DNA of 22,256 nt from the NCBI GenBank assembly GCA_035546355.1, contig DATKEH010000114.1:1-22256 (forward strand), written 5' to 3'. The translations under genes were made by a program, and so were the position numbers. The stretch comes from DATKEH01 sp035546355 (lineage in GTDB: Bacteria > Acidobacteriota > Thermoanaerobaculia > Multivoradales > JAIOJS01). The notes beneath the pieces are model-generated. The model did no database searches. It worked only from the letters and a program-made list of their open reading frames with translations, and was not told where the DNA came from. Position 1 is the first letter of the stretch, and the number at the start of each line of letters is the position of its first letter. Positions 14,784 through 20,861 of the stretch are shown here, piece by piece.

Positions 14784-14879
14784 CGGCTCGCCAGGACACC
14801 GCCGCCGCGGCGGCCCGGCGCGGCATCCCGGGTGGCTCCGCCCGCTGCCGCGGCTCGGCCCCGGCATCGCCACGCCGGC

Positions 14880-14893
14880 GCCATCGCGATGGC
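14880..14893. promoter_or_regulatory. 14-bp palindrome upstream of ddl, possible operator
   Basis: GCCATCG joined to CGATGGC is a perfect 14-bp palindrome, 46 nt before the ddl start codon in the 156-bp serA-ddl spacer. Its position suits an operator, but no regulator or second copy identifies it. The rest of the spacer is GC-rich with short self-complementary stretches and no clear -10. Confidence 0.3.
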
Positions 14894-14939
14894 TCACGCT
14901 TTGCACCCCAGGCGCGGGACGCGACCAGGGAGACGGACG

Positions 14940-16037
14940 ATGACCAAGCGACAGCGGGTGGGAGTGATCTTCGGCGGGCGCAGCGTCGAGCACGAGGTAT
15001 CGATCACCTCGGCACGCACGGTGGCGCGGGCGCTCGCCGAGGCCGGCCACGAGGTGGTGCCCCTGGGGGTGACGCCGGACGGTTGCTGGCTCGACCGCGA
15101 GCTCTCCCGCGCCGCCCTCGACGGCAGGCTCGACGCGCTGCCGCCCCAGGGGGTGCCGATGATGCCCACCGTCGGCCATCTGCTGGGGAGCGGCATCGAG
15201 GTGGCGTTTCCCATCGTCCACGGCACCTGGGGCGAGGACGGCACGCTGCAGGGCCTGTGCGAGATGCTCGATCTGCCCTACGTCGGCGCCGGGGTCACCG
15301 CCAGCGCCCTGGCCATGGACAAGCTGCAGTGCAAGCGGCTGCTCGCCACCGCGGGCGTGCCGGTGGTGGAGTTCGTCGGCTTTTCCGCCGCCGACTTCGA
15401 CGAGGACGCCGCCGCCTGCCTCTCCGGCGCCGACGTTCTCCCGCTGCCGCTGTTCGTCAAACCGAGCATCGGCGGCTCGAGCGTCGGCGTGCAGAAGGTG
15501 GGGCGCCGGGAGGGCCTGGAGCCGGCGGTGCGCCACGCCCTGCGCTTCGACGACCACGTGCTGATCGAACGCGGGATCGCGGGCCGCGAGCTCGAGTGCT
15601 CGGTGCTCGGCTATCGGCCGCTCGAGGCCTCGGCCGTGGGCGAGATCCAGCCGGCGGCCGAGTTCTACGACTACGCCGACAAGTACCTCGACGACGCGGC
15701 CGGGCTGGTCGCCCCCGCCGAGCTGGACGCCGCCGTCGAACGGGAGGTGCGGCGGCTGGCGGTGGCGGCCTTCGCCGCCATCGGCGGCTGGGGCATGGCG
15801 CGGGTGGACTTCCTGCTCGAGGGGGACACGCCGTACGTCAACGAGATCAACACGGTGCCGGGCTTTACCCGCATCTCGATGTATCCGCGGCTGTGGGGTG
15901 TCTCGGGGGTGCCGCTGCCGGAGCTCGTCGACCGCCTGGTGGCGGTGGCGCTGGAACGCCACGGCGACCGCCGGCGGCTCGACCAGGGGATCAAGGAGTG
16001 GCTGCAGGAGCTGGCGGCGAAGCGGAGCGCAGGGTAG
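14940..16037 (+). CDS. ddl: D-alanine--D-alanine ligase
   Basis: 365 aa, an ATP-grasp enzyme that joins two D-alanines for peptidoglycan precursors. Motifs: VGVIFGGRSVEHEVSITSA (7-25, with the conserved E17), FPIVHGTWGEDGTLQGLCEMLDLPYVG (start 90), PLFVKPSIGGSSVGV (170-184, ATP-grasp lysine and glycine loop), IERGIAGRELEC, and Mg-binding NEINTVPGFT (301-310). The omega-loop FYDYADKY (242-249) keeps the tyrosine typical of D-Ala-D-Ala enzymes rather than the residues of D-Ala-D-Lac (VanA-type) ligases, so vancomycin resistance is not implied. The ATG at 14940 has AGGGAG (14927-14932) seven nt upstream, one of the few clear Shine-Dalgarnos here. It converges with rlpA across only 7 bp, so transcripts probably overlap. 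Confidence 0.96.
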   Translation: MTKRQRVGVIFGGRSVEHEVSITSARTVARALAEAGHEVVPLGVTPDGCWLDRELSRAALDGRLDALPPQGVPMMPTVGHLLGSGIEVAFPIVHGTWGEDGTLQGLCEMLDLPYVGAGVTASALAMDKLQCKRLLATAGVPVVEFVGFSAADFDEDAAACLSGADVLPLPLFVKPSIGGSSVGVQKVGRREGLEPAVRHALRFDDHVLIERGIAGRELECSVLGYRPLEASAVGEIQPAAEFYDYADKYLDDAAGLVAPAELDAAVEREVRRLAVAAFAAIGGWGMARVDFLLEGDTPYVNEINTVPGFTRISMYPRLWGVSGVPLPELVDRLVAVALERHGDRRRLDQGIKEWLQELAAKRSAG

Positions 16038-16044
16038 CGCCGCT

Positions 16045-16719
16045 TCAGGGCGCCTGGACGACGTAGGCGGCGTACCCGGCGGCCTCGAGGCGCCGCCGCA
16101 GCTTCTCGGCCTTCGCGGGGCTCCGCAGCCTGCCCACCCGCACGCGGTACCAGGGGGGCGCCTCGTCCACGCGCACCTGCGGGTAGTGGCGGGCCAGCTC
16201 GGCCGCCAGGGCCTCCGCCCGCCCCCGCTCCTGGAAGGCGGCGACCTGCACCGACCAGAAGGCGGCGGCGGCGAGGGCGAGCTGCCGCTGCCCGCCGCGC
16301 TCGCGGCCAGGGACGAATCCGAGGACCTCGATGCGCACCCGCGCCGTGCCGTGGCGCACCATGTCCAGCTCCTGCGCCGCGGCGTAGGAGAGGTCGAGGA
16401 TGCGGCCCTTGACGAACGGCCCCCGGTCGTTGACCCGCACCCGCACCTGGCGGCCGTTGTCGAGGTTGCGTACCCGCAGCAGCGTGCCGAAGGGCAGGGT
16501 GCGATGGGCCGCCGTCAGCACGTACATGTCGTAGGTCTCGCCGTTGGCGGTCATGCGGCCGTGGAACGGCATGCCGTACCAGGAGGCGACACCGCGGTCG
16601 CTCCACCCCGGCCGCACCGCGCCGCGGCGGCCGCTGCGGCAGCCGGCGAAGAGCCCGGCGACGACCAGCGCCACCAGCGCCCAGGCGGCGGCATGACGGA
16701 AATCCCTCAGCGAGCCCAT
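16045..16719 (-). CDS. rlpA: RlpA-type septal lytic transglycosylase lipoprotein with SPOR domain
   Basis: 224 aa. An N-terminal lipoprotein signal (ALVALVVAGLFAGC) puts the lipid anchor on C27. The double-psi beta-barrel RlpA domain (about 42-135) carries GVASWYG, TANGETYDMYVLTAAHRTLPFGT with H72, and VRVNDRGPFVKGRILDLS with D98, matching the His and Asp needed for catalysis in known RlpA. A C-terminal SPOR domain (about 155-224, SVQVAAFQERGRAEALAAEL) binds glycan strands stripped of peptides at the septum. Together these predict an outer-membrane-tethered enzyme that cuts denuded glycans during division. The ATG at 16719 starts directly before the signal sequence; an ATG at 16797 would add 26 non-signal residues. 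TGGAGGAT lies 8-15 nt before the start. Confidence 0.94.
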   Translation of the reverse strand: MGSLRDFRHAAAWALVALVVAGLFAGCRSGRRGAVRPGWSDRGVASWYGMPFHGRMTANGETYDMYVLTAAHRTLPFGTLLRVRNLDNGRQVRVRVNDRGPFVKGRILDLSYAAAQELDMVRHGTARVRIEVLGFVPGRERGGQRQLALAAAAFWSVQVAAFQERGRAEALAAELARHYPQVRVDEAPPWYRVRVGRLRSPAKAEKLRRRLEAAGYAAYVVQAP

Positions 16720-16734
16720 GACGCCGATCCTCCA

Positions 16735-16740
16735 AGTGTA
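16735..16740 (-). promoter_or_regulatory. Candidate -10 box of rlpA
   Basis: On the minus strand TACACT lies 15 nt before the ATG, with TGGAGGAT in between. The predicted start falls within or after the purine-rich stretch, so either the ribosome-binding site is only partly transcribed or a promoter farther upstream is used. No -35 is visible. Confidence 0.4.
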
Positions 16741-16827
16741 CCCAACCGCCCGCCCCGCCGCCGCCCTCCGCAGGTGGTGCTCCCTCGTCTGGGACAATTC
16801 GAGGAGCCTTCTCCTCGCGACCGCGGA

Positions 16828-17037
16828 GGGCGGTGTCGGCCCGCATGTCGTGCGCGCCAGGGGCCGTCAGGGCGAGCGCAAGGCTTACTATCGCGGGAAC
16901 TAGCGGCTGGCCCGGCGCGAAGGCATGTCGAGGCGCCGGTGAGGCTCGCGGCGGGCTCGGGCGCCGCGAGCCGCTGCTGCCCCCCACCTACCCGGCGCCG
17001 TGCCCGGGCGCGCGCGACATGCGGGCCGACACCGCCC
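16828..17037 (-). repeat. Structured intergenic element, copy 2 (candidate novel ncRNA or cis RNA)
   Basis: Read on the minus strand, the core runs 17001 to 16871. It has the same 11-bp hairpin as copy 1 (GGCTCGCGGCG 16972-16962, an 8-nt loop instead of 4, CGCCGCGAGCC 16953-16943), the same second hairpin (CCGGCGC 16939-16933 with GCGCCGG 16918-16912, again a 14-nt loop) and the same 3' strand ending GCGCTCGCC (16879-16871). It is closed by a 31-nt inverted repeat, 17037-17007 against 16858-16828, with 30 of 31 positions pairing. The arm sequence is unrelated to that of copy 1, yet both pair. The element lies between purB and rlpA, co-oriented with both, and fills most of the 371-bp gene-free spacer 16720-17090. 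A 7-bp hairpin (16800-16817, CGAGGAG stem) follows toward rlpA. Confidence 0.65.
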
Positions 17038-17063
17038 GGCCGAACCGCGCAAGCGTTCCCAAC

Positions 17064-17111
17064 TGGCTAGACGCGGGGCGCGGCGACCGGCTAGACGCGC
17101 GGGGCGGCGAC
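17064..17111 (-). repeat. Tandem 24-bp duplication of the purB 3' end including the stop codon
   Basis: Two adjacent 24-nt units, 17111-17088 and 17087-17064 on the minus strand, both read V-A-A-P-R-V-stop-P in the purB frame. They match at 21 of 24 positions, and all three differences are at third codon positions and synonymous. The first TAG ends purB; the second lies eight codons later. Confidence 0.85.
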
Positions 17112-18500
17112 GGCGGCGGCCTCGACCTCGGCCAGCGCGGGGCGCACCTCCTCGGCGAGGAACTCCGCCACCTGCCGCTCGGCCCGGCCGGTGAAGGCCC
17201 GCGGGTCGAGCAGCCGCTCCGCCTCCTCGCGGCCGAGGCGGAACGCCGGGTCGGCGGCGATGCGCGCGACCAGCGGGTTGTCGCCGCCGCCCTCCACCAC
17301 CTGCTGCGCCTGCAGGCTGTGGCCGCGGATCCGCTCGTGCAGCTCCTGGCGGTCGCCGCCGCGCAGCACCCCCTCCATGAGGAAGGTCTCGGTGGCCATG
17401 AACGGCAGCTCCCGCGCCACCCGGCTGCGCACCACCTCCTCGCGCACCACCAGCCCCTCGGCGATGTGCGCCGCCAGCCCGGCCACCGCGTCGGCGGTGA
17501 GGAACGAGTCGCCGAGCACCAGGCGGCGGTTGGCGGAGTCGTCGAGGCTGCGCTCGAGCCACTGGGTGGCGGTGTTGAGGGGGCCGTTGAGGGCGTCGGT
17601 GAGCAGCCGCCGCGCCAGGCCGCACATCCGCTCGGCGCGCACCGGGTTGCGCTTGTAGGCCATCGCCGAGGAGCCCACCTGGTCGCGGTCGAAGGGCTCG
17701 GCGAGCTCGCCTACCCCCTGCAGCAGCCGCAGGTCGGTGCCCAGCTTGTGGCAGCTCTCGGCGATCCCCGCCAGCGCCTGCAGCACGTGGCTGTCCTGCT
17801 TGCGGGTGTAGGTCTGGCCGCTGACCGGGAAGCTGGCGACGAAGCCCAGCCGCTCGGCCACCATGCGGTCCAGCCGCCGCACCCGGTCGTGGTCGCCGTC
17901 GAACAGGGTGAGGAAGCTCGCCTGCGTGCCGGTGGTGCCCTTGACGCCGCGGCAGCGCAGCTCGCGGCGTACCCGCCGCACTTCCCGCAGGTCGATGAGG
18001 GCGTCCTGCAGCCACAGGCAGGCGCGCTTGCCCACCGTCGTCAGCTGCGCCGGCTGGAAGTGGGTGTAGGCGAGGCAGGGGATGGCGGCGGTGCGCTCGG
18101 CGAAGGAGGCGAGGGCGGCCGCCAGCGCCGCCAGCCGGCCGGCGAGCAGATCGAGGGCCTCGCGCTGCAGCAGCACGTCGGTGTTGTCGGTGAGGAAGGC
18201 GCTGGTGGCGCCGAGGTGGAGGATGCCGCCGGCCTCGCCGGCGAGCTCGGCGAAGTGGCGCAGATGCGCCACCACGTCGTGGCGGGTGGCGCGCTCGATC
18301 TCCGCCACCCGGGCGAAGTCGATGCGGTCGGCCACCGCTTCGAGCGCCGCCAGCTGCTCCTCGCTGATCGGCAGTCCGAGCTGGCGCTGGCAGCGGGCCA
18401 GCTCCAGCCACAGTCGGCGCCACTGCCGGTAGCGGTTTTCGTCGGCGAAGATGGCCGCCATCTCCCGACTGGCGTAGCGCTGCTGGAGGGGGTTGGACAT
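17091..18500 (-). CDS. purB: Adenylosuccinate lyase, animal-type subfamily
   Basis: 469 aa. It cleaves SAICAR to AICAR plus fumarate and adenylosuccinate to AMP plus fumarate. The sequence follows the human-type enzyme closely rather than the 430-456-aa forms of B. subtilis or E. coli: ATRHDVVAHLRHF, HLGATSAFLTDNTD, THFQPAQLTTVGKRACLWLQD, RCRGVKGTTGTQASFLTLF, QWLERSLDDSANRR and ELPFMATETFLMEGV. The superfamily signature reads GSSAMAYKRNP (276-286), with Ala281 where the consensus SSxMPxKxNP has Pro. Catalytic His residues and Ser277/Ser278 of the signature loop are present. The ATG at 18498-18500 opens a normal N-terminus but has no Shine-Dalgarno. It diverges from arcA. The 3' end is tandemly duplicated including the stop. 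Confidence 0.95.
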   Translation of the reverse strand: MSNPLQQRYASREMAAIFADENRYRQWRRLWLELARCQRQLGLPISEEQLAALEAVADRIDFARVAEIERATRHDVVAHLRHFAELAGEAGGILHLGATSAFLTDNTDVLLQREALDLLAGRLAALAAALASFAERTAAIPCLAYTHFQPAQLTTVGKRACLWLQDALIDLREVRRVRRELRCRGVKGTTGTQASFLTLFDGDHDRVRRLDRMVAERLGFVASFPVSGQTYTRKQDSHVLQALAGIAESCHKLGTDLRLLQGVGELAEPFDRDQVGSSAMAYKRNPVRAERMCGLARRLLTDALNGPLNTATQWLERSLDDSANRRLVLGDSFLTADAVAGLAAHIAEGLVVREEVVRSRVARELPFMATETFLMEGVLRGGDRQELHERIRGHSLQAQQVVEGGGDNPLVARIAADPAFRLGREEAERLLDPRAFTGRAERQVAEFLAEEVRPALAEVEAAAVAAPRV

Positions 18501-18549
18501 CGGCGGCGGCGAGCGAGGCCCCGCGGTTGCGGCGGCGCCCGCCGGCTGA

Positions 18550-18555
18550 AGGCTA
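18550..18555 (-). promoter_or_regulatory. Candidate -10 box of purB
   Basis: On the minus strand TGCGATAGCCT contains TAGCCT (18555-18550), the same 11-nt string as at the ksgA promoter. The start would be near 18543, leaving a leader of about 43 nt before the purB ATG. No -35 is evident, and no purine-repressor-like palindrome is seen. Confidence 0.4.
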
Positions 18556-18609
18556 TCGCATCCAGCGGGCCTCCAGGCCGGGCCGGCGGGCCGTCGTCCC
18601 CCGCCGCGG

Positions 18610-18618
18610 TGGTAGACT
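18610..18618 (+). promoter_or_regulatory. Extended -10 promoter of arcA-argF
   Basis: TGGTAGACT gives a TGN-extended -10 with hexamer TAGACT (18613-18618). The start would be near 18625, leaving a leader of about 42 nt. The -35 is weak. It is divergent from the purB promoter, about 55 bp away. Confidence 0.45.
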
Positions 18619-18666
18619 CCGCCCCCGCGCCCCGCCGGGCGCCCCACCCGGGAACGACACCCCTCC

Positions 18667-19929
18667 ATGGCCCTGCACGTCCATTCGGAGATCGGCCGTC
18701 TGCGGCGCGTTCTCATCCACCGTCCCGAGAGCGAGATCGATCGCATGGTGCCGGCGATGATGGAGCACCTGCTGTTCGACGACATCCTCGACGGCGAGGA
18801 GGCGCGGCAGGAGCACGACACCTTCTGCGAGCTGCTGCGCCGGCTCGGGGTCGAGACGCTCGACGCGGCCGACCTGCTGGCCGAGGCGCTGGCCGAGGAC
18901 GACCCGCGGGGGGAGCTGCTGGAGGCGCTCGAGGAGTCCTTCCAGGTGCCGCGGCGGGTGCTCGACCGGCTGCGCGAGCTGCCGCCCGCCGGGCTCACCG
19001 AGGCGCTGATCGGAGGCCTGCGCAGCGTCCCGGGGTCGCGCCGCCGCGGCACGCTGTTCGACCTGCTGCCGGTGCCCAACTACTTCTTCCAGCGCGACCC
19101 GCAGGTGGTGCTCGGCGACCGGGTGGTGATCGGCTCTATGGCCACCGACGCCCGCGAGCGCGAGCCGCTGCTGGCGCGCACCCTCTTCCGCCATCACCCG
19201 GCGCTCGCCGGGGCGGCGCTGACGGAGATCCACACGCCGCCGCACGCGGTGCCGGATTACGGCCCCGCCTACCCGTTCCCGACGCTCGAAGGGGGGGACG
19301 TGCTGGTGGTCAGTCGCGAGGTGCTGCTGGTCGGCATCAGCGAGCGCACCAACCGCCGCGGCGTCGAGGTCCTGGCGGAGTACCTGCGCGGCGAGCCGAC
19401 CTCCTTCCGCCACCTCATCGCCGTCGAGCTGCCGCCGCGGCGCGCCTTCATGCACCTCGACACCGTCTTCACCGTCATCGACGAGGGTGTCTGTCTCGGC
19501 TACCCGCCGGTGATCGAGGCCGGGGGGCCCGAGGCGGCGCGGGTGTACTCGGTGGACCTCTCGGCGGCGGAGCTCACCTTCACCGTGCAGCCGGCGCTGC
19601 TGCCCGCCCTGGCGGCGGCCGGGGTGGTGCTGGAGCTGGTCCCCTGCGGCGGCGACGAGGACTTCATCGAGCAGCAGCGTGAGCAGTGGACGGACGGCGC
19701 CAACGCCTTCGCCGTGGCCCCCGGCATCGTCTTCCTCTACCACCGCAACCGCCGCACCACCGGCGAGCTCGAAGCGCGGGGGTGGCGGCTGCTCGACGAG
19801 GAGCAGGCGCTGGCGACCGCCGACCTGGCTGCCGGCGGCCGTACGGTGATCACCTTTTCGGGACGCGAGCTGTCGCGTGCGCGCGGCGGTCCCCGTTGCA
19901 TGACCATGCCCCTGGAAAGAGAGGATTGA
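18667..19929 (+). CDS. arcA: Arginine deiminase
   Basis: 420 aa, the usual size. It hydrolyses arginine to citrulline and ammonia. Guanidino-modifying enzyme features: N-terminal VHSEIGRLRRVLIHRPESE (5-23), FFQRDP with D144, LEGGDVL with E208 and D211, FMHLDTVFT with H263 and D265, and C-terminal GGPRCMTMPL with nucleophile C411. These match the Asp, Glu-His-Asp and Cys set of known arginine deiminases. The 60-residue helical insertion after residue 60 is normal for this family. It overlaps argF (TGATG), so the two are translationally coupled. No carbamate kinase or arginine-ornithine antiporter gene adjoins, so this may not be a standard ATP-yielding ADI operon. Confidence 0.95.
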   Translation: MALHVHSEIGRLRRVLIHRPESEIDRMVPAMMEHLLFDDILDGEEARQEHDTFCELLRRLGVETLDAADLLAEALAEDDPRGELLEALEESFQVPRRVLDRLRELPPAGLTEALIGGLRSVPGSRRRGTLFDLLPVPNYFFQRDPQVVLGDRVVIGSMATDAREREPLLARTLFRHHPALAGAALTEIHTPPHAVPDYGPAYPFPTLEGGDVLVVSREVLLVGISERTNRRGVEVLAEYLRGEPTSFRHLIAVELPPRRAFMHLDTVFTVIDEGVCLGYPPVIEAGGPEAARVYSVDLSAAELTFTVQPALLPALAAAGVVLELVPCGGDEDFIEQQREQWTDGANAFAVAPGIVFLYHRNRRTTGELEARGWRLLDEEQALATADLAAGGRTVITFSGRELSRARGGPRCMTMPLERED

Positions 19930-20843
19930 TGCGCCACTTCCTGAGCATCCACGACTTGACGGCGGGAGAGGTGGAACAGATCTTCAACCTCGCCGCCGAC
20001 GTCAAGCGCGAGCCGCAGCGCTTTCGCACCGCGCTGGCCGGCCGCAGCCTGGCGATGATCTTCGAGAAATCCTCCACCCGCACCCGGGTGAGCTTCGAGG
20101 TGGGGATCTTCCAGCTCGGCGGCCAGGCGCTGTTCCTGTCGTCGCGCGACATCCAGCTGGGGCGCGGCGAGCCGATCAGCGACACCGCCCAGGTGTTGTC
20201 GCGCTACGTCGATATGATCATGGCCCGCGCCTTCGCCCACCAGACGGTGCTCGACCTGGCGCGCCACGGCAGCGTGCCGGTGATCAACGGCCTGACCGAC
20301 GACCTCCACCCCTGCCAGGGCATGACCGACTACTTCACCCTGGGCGAGCTCTTCGGCGAGCTGCGGGGGCGCAAGATCGCCTACGTCGGCGACGGCAACA
20401 ACGTCGCCCACTCGCTGCTGTTCGGGGCCCCCAGGGTGGGGATGGACATCGCCGTCGCCAGCCCCGAAGGGTACGAGGTGAAGGAGCACTACCTCGAGCT
20501 CGCCCGCCAGGACGCGGCGGCGGCGGGGACGGAGATCACCCTCACCCGCGACCCGCGCGAGGCGGTGAGCGGCGCCTCGGCGGTGTACACCGACGTGTGG
20601 GCCTCGATGGGGCAGGAGGAGGAGGCCGCCAGGCGCCGCCAGGCGTTCGCCGGCTGGACGGTGGACACCGCCCTGATGACGGCGGCGCGCCCCGAGGCGG
20701 TGTTCCTGCACTGCCTGCCGGCTCATCGCGGCGACGAGGTCGCCGCCGAGGTCGCCGACGGGCCGCAGAGCCGGATCTTCGACCAGTCGGAGAACCGCCT
20801 CCACCTCCAGAAGGCCCTCATGCTCTGGCTCTCCCGCGGCTGA
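19929..20843 (+). CDS. argF: Ornithine carbamoyltransferase
   Basis: 304 aa. It interconverts ornithine plus carbamoyl phosphate and citrulline. Signatures: carbamoyl-phosphate loop SSTRTR (48-53), HPCQ (127-130), DVWASMG (222-228, ornithine-binding SMG loop) and HCLPAHRG (261-268). The length and N-terminus (MRHFLSIHDLTAGE) resemble anabolic ArgF rather than the about 335-aa catabolic ArcB. The ATG (19929-19931) overlaps the arcA stop, with GGAAAGAGAGG just upstream as ribosome-binding site. Pairing with arginine deiminase suggests citrulline made by ArcA is handed to, or balanced by, this enzyme; direction cannot be read from sequence. Its stop codon TGA forms the TG of the next gene's extended -10. 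Confidence 0.95.
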   Translation: MRHFLSIHDLTAGEVEQIFNLAADVKREPQRFRTALAGRSLAMIFEKSSTRTRVSFEVGIFQLGGQALFLSSRDIQLGRGEPISDTAQVLSRYVDMIMARAFAHQTVLDLARHGSVPVINGLTDDLHPCQGMTDYFTLGELFGELRGRKIAYVGDGNNVAHSLLFGAPRVGMDIAVASPEGYEVKEHYLELARQDAAAAGTEITLTRDPREAVSGASAVYTDVWASMGQEEEAARRRQAFAGWTVDTALMTAARPEAVFLHCLPAHRGDEVAAEVADGPQSRIFDQSENRLHLQKALMLWLSRG

Positions 20844-20849
20844 TATCAT
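20841..20849 (+). promoter_or_regulatory. Extended -10 promoter of the FHA-GAF-cyclase gene
   Basis: TGATATCAT, a TGN-extended -10 with TATCAT (20844-20849), overlaps the argF stop codon (TGA, 20841-20843). The hexamer ends 12 nt before the ATG, predicting a leader of about 6 nt and no room for a Shine-Dalgarno. Confidence 0.5.
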
Positions 20850-20861
20850 CGGCGCCCACCC

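Noticed and set aside
14784..14939. A possible third copy of the structured element between serA and ddl
   Set aside because: It shares short strings (GGCTCG, CCGGCGCC, TGGCTCACGC) with the core but lacks the 11-bp hairpin, the order of blocks and the closing inverted repeat.
14940..16037. Vancomycin-resistance D-Ala-D-Lac ligase
   Set aside because: The omega-loop tyrosine and overall motifs fit an ordinary D-Ala-D-Ala ligase, and no van regulator or vanH/X genes are present.
16828..17037. Simple MITE interpretation of the inverted-repeat element
   Set aside because: The inverted arms differ in sequence between the two copies and no target-site duplication is visible. It is not fully excluded, because only two copies are seen.
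18667..20843. Complete fermentative arginine deiminase operon
   Set aside because: No arcC or arcD lies on either side within the window.
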